11,901 nucleotides of DNA from the NCBI GenBank assembly GCA_964496245.1, contig CAZBZG010000135.1, forward strand, positions 1 to 11,901, in the 5' to 3' direction. The stretch comes from CAZBZG01 sp964496245 (GTDB lineage Bacteria > Planctomycetota > SZUA-567). The notes under the pieces were generated by a model. It saw only the letters and a list, made by a program, of their open reading frames with translations. It was not told the DNA's origin and ran no database searches. Shown here piece after piece: positions 1 to 6,764 of the stretch. The position numbers and the translations under genes were made by a program. Every line of letters starts with the position of its first letter. The stretch's first letter is position 1.

Positions 1-52
1 TGGGGCTGCACAAGACCTATCTGTCCCAACGAGAGTGAAGTGGATATCCCCT
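1..52. other. Non-homologous sequence abutting the truncated GH42 gene
   Basis: Reading the minus strand, GH42-like protein sequence is convincing down to codon 434 (positions 53-55). The remaining 52 bases encode an 11-residue tail that does not resemble the family, then a TAG at 17-19. The other two minus-strand frames do not restore GH42-like sequence, so a one-base slip is not a sufficient explanation. GC is about 54 percent here, lower than most of the window. It may be the end of an inserted element, a rearrangement breakpoint or an assembly edge; I do not recognise it as a particular insertion sequence. Confidence 0.4.
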
Positions 53-1354
53 ATGGGCGATACAGGTCTCGGGGTAGTTCTTGTCCTGGTTGCGCGGGCC
101 GCAGGCCGCTTCCAGGGCCCAGCGGTTCTCCCAGTCGTAGAGGATGGCGACCTCGGGGGCGACGGACGTGCCCACCACGGGATCCAGTTGGGCCAAGATC
201 CGGCCGAGGTCGGCCACGTCCTGGAAGACGCGCGTGTGTTCATGCCCTACGTGATCGACAACGGCGCCGTGGAATTTCTCAGTTGATCCGCGGCTCTTGC
301 GCCACTGAAAGTACTGGATCGTGTCCGATCCGTGGGCCACGGCCTGGAGCGAGCTGAGACGGTGCATGCCGGGCCGCTTGGGCCGGCCCACAGCCATCCA
401 GTTCGTCATGCTGGGGGTGGACTCCATGAGCATGAACGGCTTGCCGCGCTTGAGCGAGCGGTTGATGTCGTGCACGAATGCGATCGAGGACGCGATCTGG
501 CTGTCGTCGGGTTGGCTGTGCCAGCGCGGGTAGCTGTCCCAGCTGATCACGTCCACGTGCGGCGCGAACTTCCAGTAGTTGAGCCCGGGGTAGAGCCCCA
601 TCATGTTGACCGTCACGGGGATGTCCGGCGTGATGCGGCGCAGGGGCGCGCTTTCGCAGCGGAAGAAGTCCACGGTCTGGTCGGTGACGAACCGCTTCCA
701 GTCGAGCATGAGTCCGTGAACCGATCTGTCGAGCGTGTCGATCTGCTCCCAGTCGGTGTAGCGATGGGACCAGAAGGTGGTCCACCAGGCCCGGTTCAGC
801 GCGTCGAGGGTTCCGTAGCGGGCCTGGAGCCAGGAGCGGAAGGCGGCCCAGCAGAGGTCGCAGAAGCACTCGCCGCCGTATTCGTTGGAGACGTGCCAGA
901 CGAGCAGGGCGGGGTGATCCTTGTACCGCTCGGCCAGGCGGGTGTTGATCCCTGTGATCTTGTCGCGATAGACGGGCGACGTCGGGCAGTGATTGTGCCG
1001 GCCGGCCTGGGGCTGGCGGCGGCCCTCGGGCGTGACCCGCCGCACCTCGGGGTACGTATGGCCGAGCCACGCGGGCTTGGCGCCGCTCGGCGTGGCGAGC
1101 ACGGCATAGGCGTCGTTCGCCGCCAGGTTGTCCATGACCCGGTCCATCCAGTCGAAGGCGAAGACGCCTTCTTCGGGCTCGAGCATGGCCCAGGAGAAGA
1201 TGCCCACGGACATGGCGTTGCACCCGGCGAGTTTCATCAGCCGCATGTCTTCGTCCCACACGCCGGGCGTATCGATCCACTGTTCGGGGTTGTAGTCGCC
1301 GCCGTGGAGCATGTGGGGGCACTTGGGGTGGATGGGGCCGTGGTCGAGAGGCAT
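17..1354 (-). CDS. Beta-galactosidase, glycoside hydrolase family 42, C-terminally truncated
   Basis: This is a GH42 retaining beta-galactosidase that would release terminal beta-galactose from oligosaccharides. The frame gives 445 residues against roughly 650-700 for the family. The TIM-barrel catalytic domain (about 15-390) is complete. The acid/base Glu158 lies in WHVSNEYG and the nucleophile Glu311 in LMEST. Cys123, Cys163, Cys165 and Cys168 match the zinc-binding cluster of Thermus A4 beta-galactosidase. The trimerisation (beta-gal M) domain starts near 398 and is cut after about 434, followed by a non-family tail and a stop. The ATG at 1354 has AAAGGAGA upstream, and there is no signal peptide, so the enzyme is cytoplasmic. 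It follows lpxB by 48 bp with a hairpin between. The intact enzyme's function is clear; whether the truncated product is active is doubtful, because GH42 activity usually depends on the trimer. Confidence 0.88.
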   Translation of the reverse strand: MPLDHGPIHPKCPHMLHGGDYNPEQWIDTPGVWDEDMRLMKLAGCNAMSVGIFSWAMLEPEEGVFAFDWMDRVMDNLAANDAYAVLATPSGAKPAWLGHTYPEVRRVTPEGRRQPQAGRHNHCPTSPVYRDKITGINTRLAERYKDHPALLVWHVSNEYGGECFCDLCWAAFRSWLQARYGTLDALNRAWWTTFWSHRYTDWEQIDTLDRSVHGLMLDWKRFVTDQTVDFFRCESAPLRRITPDIPVTVNMMGLYPGLNYWKFAPHVDVISWDSYPRWHSQPDDSQIASSIAFVHDINRSLKRGKPFMLMESTPSMTNWMAVGRPKRPGMHRLSSLQAVAHGSDTIQYFQWRKSRGSTEKFHGAVVDHVGHEHTRVFQDVADLGRILAQLDPVVGTSVAPEVAILYDWENRWALEAACGPRNQDKNYPETCIAHRGYPLHSRWDR

Positions 1355-1375
1355 GCGGTCTCCTTTGGGGGCGGA

Positions 1376-1399
1376 GGCGGCTGCGGCCGGGCAGCCGCC
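1376..1399 (-). other. Intercistronic hairpin downstream of lpxB
   Basis: A perfect inverted repeat of 9 bp (GGCGGCTGC and GCAGCCGCC) encloses a 6-nt GGCC-containing loop. It begins 3 nt after the lpxB stop codon on the minus strand. All but two of the stem pairs are G-C, so it should be very stable in RNA. No U-rich tract follows (the next bases are TCCGCCCCC), so it is not a canonical intrinsic terminator. It could protect the 3' end of the upstream message or reduce read-through into the GH42 gene. Confidence 0.55.
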
Positions 1400-1402
1400 G
1401 GA

Positions 1403-2590
1403 TCAGCGGGGCGCGGACGGCGCCGGTGCGTCGGCCGGGCCCGGAGGCGCGTGGCTGTCGCCGCCGAGAAAGCGGAGCACGGCGCGGGCGGCATTCGCGC
1501 TCGCGTCCCCTTCGCCGAAGGTCCTCCGAAGGTCGGCCAGATCCTGACGCATGGCGGCTGCGTGGTCCGGCTCGGTGAGGAGCCGGCCTATCTCCTCGGC
1601 CAGGCGGACGGACGCGGCTTCTTCCTGGAAGAACTCGGGCACGATCTCGCGCCCGGCCATGAGGTTGGGGAGCGCAAACCAGGGAGCGCGGACCCAGGCG
1701 CGTGCGAGCTTGGCGGTGAGCCAGTTCGTACGATAGAGTACGACCATGGGCTTCTGCAGGAGCGCGGCTTCGAGCGTCGTGGTACCGCTCTTGGCGAGGA
1801 CCGCGTCGCTCGCAGCTAGGAGCTCATGACTGCGTTGTTCGATGATCGGAAGCTCCGGCGGGAGGTCCGCGATCGCAGCCAAAGCTTCTCGGTGAACGCC
1901 GGGAGCGGCCGACAGGGCAAACCGGGCGTCCGTGTCCGCGAGTCGGCTGAGGGTCTCGCGCATGAGCGGGAGATGGCGGCGCAGCTCTTTGTGTCGGCTG
2001 CCCGGAAACAGGGCCACCAGCTTGTCGGCAGGGGCCAGACCCAGCTCCGCACGGAGGGCGGATCCGTCGGGCGCTTCGCGCAGCCGGTCGAGCGTGGGGT
2101 GTCCCACGTAGGTGGCCTGCACCCCGCGTTCGCGGAACCAGGTTTCTTCGAACGGCAGGATGCAGAGGAGTTCGTCCACGTACGCCGCTAGCTGCCGCAC
2201 GCGGCTCTCGTGCCAGGCCCAGGCCGTGGGGGCGATGTAGTAGAGCACGGGACACGCAGGCGCGCGGCGCTTGATGGCCCGGGCCAGGCGGAGGTGGAAG
2301 CCGGGATTGTCCACGAGAATCACGGCGTCCGGACGGTTGGCGCACACGTGGTCGACCGCGCGGCGGGCTGCGCGCCAGAAGAAGGGCACGTGTTCGAGCA
2401 CCTCCACGAAGCCCATGACCTGGTGGTCCGTGGTGTCGACCAGAAGTTCGACGCCGGCATCGCGCAGCACCTGGCTGCCCATGCCCGTGGCGCGCGTGTC
2501 TGGCGCGAGCGTACGGAAGGCGCCGAGCAGGCGTGCGGCGTGGGCTTCGCCCGAGAGTTCGCCGGTGGAGATGTAGAGATGCGGACTCAT
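1403..2590 (-). CDS. lpxB: Lipid-A-disaccharide synthase
   Basis: LpxB (GT19) joins UDP-2,3-diacylglucosamine and 2,3-diacylglucosamine-1-phosphate to make the lipid A disaccharide at the inner face of the cytoplasmic membrane. The 395-residue product has the usual length. Family motifs in order are STGELSGE (8-15, the usual AGExSGD), GFVEVLEH (60-67), VDNPGFHLRLA (93-103), YYIAPTAWAW (117-126), LPFEETWF (145-152), VGHPTLD (162-168), FPGSRHKE (195-202), SGTTTLEAAL (268-277) and LPNLMAGREIVPEFFQ (307-322). The last 18 residues are a Pro/Ala-rich tail beyond the conserved fold. The ATG at 2590 overlaps the fmt stop as ATGA, so translation is probably coupled to fmt. The frame stays open upstream inside fmt, but the family N-terminus begins at this ATG. 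Its presence shows that the organism makes lipid A. Confidence 0.97.
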   Translation of the reverse strand: MSPHLYISTGELSGEAHAARLLGAFRTLAPDTRATGMGSQVLRDAGVELLVDTTDHQVMGFVEVLEHVPFFWRAARRAVDHVCANRPDAVILVDNPGFHLRLARAIKRRAPACPVLYYIAPTAWAWHESRVRQLAAYVDELLCILPFEETWFRERGVQATYVGHPTLDRLREAPDGSALRAELGLAPADKLVALFPGSRHKELRRHLPLMRETLSRLADTDARFALSAAPGVHREALAAIADLPPELPIIEQRSHELLAASDAVLAKSGTTTLEAALLQKPMVVLYRTNWLTAKLARAWVRAPWFALPNLMAGREIVPEFFQEEAASVRLAEEIGRLLTEPDHAAAMRQDLADLRRTFGEGDASANAARAVLRFLGGDSHAPPGPADAPAPSAPR

Positions 2591-3537
2591 CCCAGGCGTG
2601 TCCCCGCGTCCAGGTTGGCGCCGCGTACGAACGCGGGCCCCGTCATGGTCGACCGACCTTCTGGGCGGACCGCATCCAGCCGGAGCGCTCCATCTCCGCA
2701 CTGGACGATCAGTCCCTGCTTGGGATCCGCGCGCACCACGGTTCCGGGTAGCAGCGATTCGTTCGCCGCGGCGTCGGGCAGGGAGACCGCGAGCACGGTC
2801 AGGCGGCGGCGTCCCTTTGGCGCGGGCACGAAGGTATACGCGAGGGGCCAGGGCTGGAACGAGCGAACGCGGCGATCGATGTGAGCGCGCGACGCGGACC
2901 AGTCGATCTCCCCGGCTTCCTTTTTGAGCTTGGGCGCCTTGGTGGCCTGCGCTTCTGTCTGGGGGAGGGGGCATTCCCGGCCTTCGGCAATGGCGGCGAC
3001 CACCTCGAGGACCAGGGACGCGGCCACGGGGGCGAGGCGATCGAGGAGCGCGCCGCTCGTGTCGTCCGGCTGGATGGGCACGACGCGGCGGCCGAGCATC
3101 TCGCCCGCGTCGAAGCGTTCGTTGAGGCGGAACGCGGTCACCCCGGTTTCGGTCTCGCCGGCCAGAATCGCGTGCGGTACGGGCGCGGCCCCGCGGTACT
3201 TGGGGAGCAGGGAGGCGTGCGCATTGATGCAGCCGTGCGTGGGCACGGCGAGCATATCCGGCGGGATCAGATGGCCGTAGGCCACGACCACGGCGAGGTC
3301 GGGCTCGACCGCCTCGAGCAGGGGGGTGGCTGCGCCCCGCTTGAGGGTTGCCGGTTGGACCAGATCCAAGCCGTGCGCTTGGGCGCAGTGCTTGACCGGG
3401 GTCACGCGCTCCTGTCGGCCGCGCCCGGCCGGACGGTCGGGCTGCGTGAACACGCGCGCCACCGTGTGGTCGCTCGCGAGGAGCGCCTCGAGCGTGGGCA
3501 CGGCGAACGCGTCGCTTCCCAGGAAGACCAGGCGCAC
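2587..3537 (-). CDS. fmt: Methionyl-tRNA formyltransferase
   Basis: Fmt formylates initiator Met-tRNA using 10-formyltetrahydrofolate. From the GTG at 3537 the protein is 316 residues and begins MRLVFLGSDAFA, as the family normally does. The N-terminal Rossmann-type formyltransferase domain (1-200) contains QPDRPAGRG (32-40) and HGCINAHASLLPKYRGAAPV (101-120). The catalytic Asn105, His107 and Asp143 are all present, and EIDWS begins the C-terminal tRNA-binding OB domain near 210. The start is chosen because GAGGAG lies 6 nt upstream. An in-frame GTG at 3561 would add eight residues not typical of the family. The stop overlaps the lpxB start by 4 nt. It is preceded by the DUF1961 gene after a 54-bp gap. 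The common partner def is not in this window. Confidence 0.97.
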   Translation of the reverse strand: MRLVFLGSDAFAVPTLEALLASDHTVARVFTQPDRPAGRGRQERVTPVKHCAQAHGLDLVQPATLKRGAATPLLEAVEPDLAVVVAYGHLIPPDMLAVPTHGCINAHASLLPKYRGAAPVPHAILAGETETGVTAFRLNERFDAGEMLGRRVVPIQPDDTSGALLDRLAPVAASLVLEVVAAIAEGRECPLPQTEAQATKAPKLKKEAGEIDWSASRAHIDRRVRSFQPWPLAYTFVPAPKGRRRLTVLAVSLPDAAANESLLPGTVVRADPKQGLIVQCGDGALRLDAVRPEGRSTMTGPAFVRGANLDAGTRLG

Positions 3538-3543
3538 AGGAGG

Positions 3544-3549
3544 CTCCTC
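3544..3549 (-). promoter_or_regulatory. Ribosome-binding site that decides the fmt start
   Basis: GAGGAG sits 6 nt upstream of the GTG at 3537 on the minus strand. The alternative GTG at 3561 lies upstream of this site and has no comparable purine-rich stretch. The site supports the shorter 316-residue Fmt, which also matches the family N-terminus. Confidence 0.7.
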
Positions 3550-3591
3550 GCTTGGATCCACGCGGCAGCGCCGGGACGCAGGCGCGCTCCG

Positions 3592-4293
3592 TCAGGACCA
3601 GGGCTTCCAGATCTGCTCGTTGGGCTCGATGCGGAAGACGCGGAAACGCTGGATGTCCGCCATGACGTCCGAGCCGATCAGGCGGAAGCCGAACTTGCCG
3701 GTGTCTGGAATCGGGTACGCGGACGTGTCGCGGTCGATACAGCCGTGGGCGTAGGTGCCGTCCACGAAGAGCTGGAGACTCCCGCGGTCCTTGATCAGGC
3801 GCAGATGATAGGTGCGATGGATCTCACAGCACGGGTCGATGCCGTGGCCGACGAGCAACGCCCCGGGGTTCCGCCGCCAGTTCGAGGTTTCGGTGTGTTC
3901 GCCCTTGTCGTTGAAGCGGCTGACCGAGACGTGGTAGCTCTGTAGACCCCAGTCGGCCGAGAAGTAGTTGCGCATGATGCCTTCTCGCTCGGGCAACCGG
4001 TCGCGGTCCTCGATCAGATCCTCGCCCTGCAGGCCGCGGATGGCGAGGTAATTGATCATCAGGCCGCCGTGGCTGCGGATGCAAGCGTCGTACTCGACGC
4101 AGACCGGGTCGGGCAGATCGTGGCGAAAGAAGGCCATGCAGCCGCGTCCGCCCTGCTGGCTGGCGAAGCAGTGGAGGCGCATGCCGCCATCGGGAGCTGG
4201 CTGGAGTTCGCCGACGCCCTCGTGGTGCCAGGCGCTGAAGTCGTCCAAGTCGTCCTCGTGGAGGCACGGGCCGTTGTCGTACGGAATGGGCAT
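3592..4293 (-). CDS. DUF1961 (YesU-like) family protein
   Basis: The 233-residue protein resembles DUF1961, whose structural representative is Bacillus subtilis YesU, a concanavalin A-like beta-sandwich encoded among rhamnogalacturonan-degradation genes. The function is not established. Features shared with the family as I recall it are an early acidic EDDLDDFSAWHHEG (13-26), VCVEYDACIRSHGGLMINYLAIRG as core strands (64-87), GEDL (90-93), SYHVSVSRF (119-127), SNWRRNPG (137-144), LVGHGIDP (147-154), YHLRLIKD (162-169) and TGKFGFRLIG (198-207). It has no signal peptide or membrane segment, so it is probably cytoplasmic. The ATG at 4293 has AGGAGG 9 nt upstream. It lies 31 bp after the GT4 gene and 54 bp before fmt, so it appears to be in the same operon. 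Carbohydrate binding or hydrolysis is plausible by fold alone. Family assignment is from memory of sequence pattern, not a search. Confidence 0.75.
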   Translation of the reverse strand: MPIPYDNGPCLHEDDLDDFSAWHHEGVGELQPAPDGGMRLHCFASQQGGRGCMAFFRHDLPDPVCVEYDACIRSHGGLMINYLAIRGLQGEDLIEDRDRLPEREGIMRNYFSADWGLQSYHVSVSRFNDKGEHTETSNWRRNPGALLVGHGIDPCCEIHRTYHLRLIKDRGSLQLFVDGTYAHGCIDRDTSAYPIPDTGKFGFRLIGSDVMADIQRFRVFRIEPNEQIWKPWS

Positions 4294-4324
4294 GACGGGT
4301 TCCCTCCTGTCTGCGGTCGGAAAA

Positions 4325-5518
4325 TCACTCCTGCGATGCGGTCTGAAGCCGACGGCTGCGGGCGTACGCGGCCAGGGTCTGGCGGGCGACCGCATCCCAC
4401 GTGAAGGCCGTCTCCGCAGCCACGCGGCCATTGCGCCCCATCCACCGCAGGTGGTCGAAATCCTCGAAGAGCCCGTGGATGGCTGCGGCCACGGCTTCAG
4501 GATCGAGGGAAACCAGGAATCCGTTGGTCCCGTCCAGGACGGGTTCGGCGGCCCCGCCGACGCGAGAGGCCACCACGGGTTTGCCCGCCGCCCAGGCGGA
4601 GAGGGGAACGATGCCGAAGGGGTCCGTGCGGCTGGGTGCGCAGACCAGGTCGCAACTCCGGTAGAGCGCGATCAGGTCGTGGAAAGGCTTCCAGCCCACG
4701 AACCGCACGGCGTGCTGTACGCCGAAGCGATCCGCCTCCTTTTCGAGGTGCTCGCGCAGCCTGCCTTCTCCCACCAACACGAACCGCGCCTCGGGATTCG
4801 TTTCCAGTACAGCGGGGGTGGCTTCGAGCAGGAGGTCCGGGCCCTTGCGGTATTCGAGGGACCCCACGAAGAGGACCATGGGTGCCATGGGGTCGAGGCC
4901 GATGGATTGCTTGACGTCGCCCGGGTCGGATGCGTCGCGGTCGAACGGGTCGAGGTCGATGCCCTGGTAGATCAGGGCGGTCTTCCAGTCCGGACTGTGG
5001 TAGAGCGTCTCCACCTGGTACCGCACCTGCTGGTTGACCACGATGAGGGTGTCGGCCGCTTCTACGGCCGTGTGCTCCAGCCGGCTGATCCGACGGGCGT
5101 CTCCGGTCTTCGGCCATTCGCCGGAGCGGCCCCATTCGGTCGTGTGGAAGGTTACGGCCAGGGGCGCCGCGCCCTCGCCCTTGAGGCGGAGGCCGGCCGG
5201 AAGGGGAAGCCAGTCGTGGCAGTGTACGAGATCGAACCGCCCGTAATGGGATTCCGCCTCGTGCAGGTAGTGGAGGAACGAAGGGGCCATGGACTCGGCC
5301 ATTTCGTCCACGAAATTGTCCCGCGGTTCGAACGGGCAGCGGTGATAGAAGACGCCGAACACGTCGTCGAACAGGCGCTGGCCCTTGCCGAGCCGCGTGA
5401 AGACGTGGACTTCGTGGCCTTGGCGCGCGAGCGCAGCCGCCAGGTCGGAGACGTGGACGCCCACGCCACCGACCGGGACGGCGTGCTTGGCTTCCCACGA
5501 GAGAAACGCGAGGCGCAT
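4325..5518 (-). CDS. Glycosyltransferase family 4 (GT-B fold)
   Basis: The 397-residue protein is a GT4 retaining glycosyltransferase of the glycogen-synthase-like type; donor and acceptor cannot be told from sequence. The N-terminal domain has GGVGVHVSDLAAAL (17-30) and HCHDWLPLPAG (99-109). The C-terminal donor domain has FVGSLEYRKGPDLLLEA (217-233, with Arg224 and Lys225 of the phosphate-binding site), VLVGEG (247-252), SRTDPFGIVPLSAW (296-309) and KPVVAS (313-318). The usual E-x7-E motif is degenerate, reading Asp299 and Ser307. The ATG at 5518 has AGGAG 7 nt upstream; the longer open frame upstream lacks family sequence. It heads the minus-strand run and is divergent from the TPR lipoprotein gene. 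Lipopolysaccharide or storage-glycan synthesis are both possible; the nearby lpxB mildly favours an envelope role. Confidence 0.92.
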   Translation of the reverse strand: MRLAFLSWEAKHAVPVGGVGVHVSDLAAALARQGHEVHVFTRLGKGQRLFDDVFGVFYHRCPFEPRDNFVDEMAESMAPSFLHYLHEAESHYGRFDLVHCHDWLPLPAGLRLKGEGAAPLAVTFHTTEWGRSGEWPKTGDARRISRLEHTAVEAADTLIVVNQQVRYQVETLYHSPDWKTALIYQGIDLDPFDRDASDPGDVKQSIGLDPMAPMVLFVGSLEYRKGPDLLLEATPAVLETNPEARFVLVGEGRLREHLEKEADRFGVQHAVRFVGWKPFHDLIALYRSCDLVCAPSRTDPFGIVPLSAWAAGKPVVASRVGGAAEPVLDGTNGFLVSLDPEAVAAAIHGLFEDFDHLRWMGRNGRVAAETAFTWDAVARQTLAAYARSRRLQTASQE

Positions 5519-5547
5519 GCGCGGACTCCTGCTGATGGAACGCGGCC

Positions 5548-5576
5548 ATGATACGGTCTTTGCACGCGCGGGGCAA
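5548..5576 (-). promoter_or_regulatory. Candidate sigma-70 promoter for the GT4-DUF1961-fmt-lpxB run
   Basis: On the minus strand, TTGCCC (5576-5571, 4 of 6 consensus) and TATCAT (5553-5548, 5 of 6) are separated by exactly 17 bp. A start near 5541 would leave a leader of about 23 nt before the GT4 ATG, enough for the AGGAG site. Weaker than the promoter on the other strand. Confidence 0.45.
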
Positions 5577-5654
5577 GCGGAGAGTGAAAGAGGACGCTTT
5601 GCTGTCTGCCGGAGCGCCGGGCGGGGGCGTAGAGCCAGGGGAACGATCGCCAGC

Positions 5655-5683
5655 TTGACAGAGCCGGGGCGCACGACTATAAC
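5655..5683 (+). promoter_or_regulatory. Near-consensus sigma-70 promoter for the TPR lipoprotein and GNAT-cNBD genes
   Basis: TTGACA (5655-5660) is a perfect -35 box, the spacer is 17 bp, and TATAAC (5678-5683) matches 5 of 6 of the -10 consensus. Predicted transcription starts near 5690, giving a leader of about 55 nt to the GTG at 5745. In GC-rich sequence this match is unlikely to be chance, and no other promoter in the window is as strong. Confidence 0.75.
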
Positions 5684-5744
5684 GGGCGGTACGGAGAGGC
5701 GGGGGCGGGCCATACCGCCGGCAGCGCAGGCGCAGGAGAAGCTT

Positions 5745-6710
5745 GTGATCGTTCGAACCGTTGTGTGCGTGTTGACCGTATTGAGCGGCTGTTCCCTGAC
5801 GTACGCCGGCGAGACCGATCACGAGGACGAAACCGAGGCCATCACCTTTCAGCGCAATCTCGCCGAAGGCGCGGAGTTTTTGGAGCAGGGGACCAAGAGC
5901 GGACAGACGCGGGCGCTCGCGCGTTTCAAGGCTGCCCGGGCCCAACGGCCCGAGAGCGGCGAAGCGTACTACTGGATGGGACTGACCTATTCGGACATGC
6001 AGAACTACGACCTGGCGGCCCGGCACGCGGAGAAGGCGACGCTGTGCGACCGCAACCTTGCGCGCGCGTGGCTCCTCTGGGGGCAGAGCCTCCTCTACCT
6101 GCGGCAGTGGGACGCGGCCAAGGCGAAGCTGGACCGCGCCCACCAGCTCAATGCCGACGATCCGCTGGTCAGCTACAATCTGGGGCGCTGCTACTTCCAT
6201 GGATACGACAATGTCAATGACGCGCTGTATCTCTTCAAGGAGACGGTTCGGCGCATCGGAGATCCCAATCGCGCCGGACGACTGGGCCGCATCTATCTGC
6301 AGGCAAAGCTCTACGTGGGGGCTTGCTGCCTGCAGAAGGACATGATCCTGGCGGCCATCAGCGCCTTCAAGGACGTGCTCAAGCAGGACAAGGCGAATCT
6401 GGATGCCCGGTTCCGGCTGGGGGTGGCCTATCGGCTGAACGACCGGATCTCGGAGGCCGAGCGCACCCTGGCCGTGGTGCTGCGCCAGCAGCCGCGGCAT
6501 TGCGAGGCACTGCTGCAGCTGGGGCATATCTACGTGGTGGACCGCCCGAACCGCCGCCTGGCGGAATACTACCTGGGCGCGTACCTGCGGGCTGCGCCTG
6601 TGGGACACGCGTGGCGCGAGCGGGTGAAGGCGTATCTGGCAGAGAGCGAAAAGGCGGCTGCGGGCGCGGAGGTCCGCCCGGTACGGGACGCCGATCCGAA
6701 CGAACGCTAA
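5745..6710 (+). CDS. TPR-repeat lipoprotein
   Basis: The 321-residue protein is a predicted lipoprotein made of tetratricopeptide repeats, probably a membrane-anchored protein-protein scaffold. The signal peptide is short, with LSGC as lipobox and Cys16 as the lipidated residue. Helical TPR-like units run from about 39 to 290, for example AYYWMGLTYSDMQNYDLAARHAEKA (split around 74-98), then units near 107-140, 143-175, 221-254 and 255-288. The C-terminus (300-321) is charged and probably flexible. The GTG start at 5745 is chosen because AGGAG lies 6 nt upstream and it gives a sensible signal peptide; the frame is open further upstream but only as antisense to the GT4 gene. It lies behind a near-consensus promoter and 54 bp ahead of the GNAT-cNBD gene, so the two are probably co-transcribed. 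The partner bound by the TPRs is unknown. Confidence 0.85.
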   Translation: MIVRTVVCVLTVLSGCSLTYAGETDHEDETEAITFQRNLAEGAEFLEQGTKSGQTRALARFKAARAQRPESGEAYYWMGLTYSDMQNYDLAARHAEKATLCDRNLARAWLLWGQSLLYLRQWDAAKAKLDRAHQLNADDPLVSYNLGRCYFHGYDNVNDALYLFKETVRRIGDPNRAGRLGRIYLQAKLYVGACCLQKDMILAAISAFKDVLKQDKANLDARFRLGVAYRLNDRISEAERTLAVVLRQQPRHCEALLQLGHIYVVDRPNRRLAEYYLGAYLRAAPVGHAWRERVKAYLAESEKAAAGAEVRPVRDADPNER

Positions 6711-6764
6711 CAGTCCCCCCCCCGGCCGCATTGAAGCCCGGACGGGGACCCCACGGAACCGCAT

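Noticed and set aside
332..1819. A 495-codon plus-strand open frame
   Set aside because: It lies antisense to GH42 and lpxB, both of which carry intact catalytic motifs; its own translation has no recognisable domain.
4052..5551. A 499-codon plus-strand open frame opposite the GT4 and DUF1961 genes
   Set aside because: Both minus-strand genes have clear family motifs and ribosome-binding sites, so this frame is a shadow.
6715..6723. A run of nine C residues between the TPR lipoprotein and GNAT-cNBD genes
   Set aside because: It lies outside coding sequence and has no flanking repeat or regulatory pattern, so phase variation is not supported.
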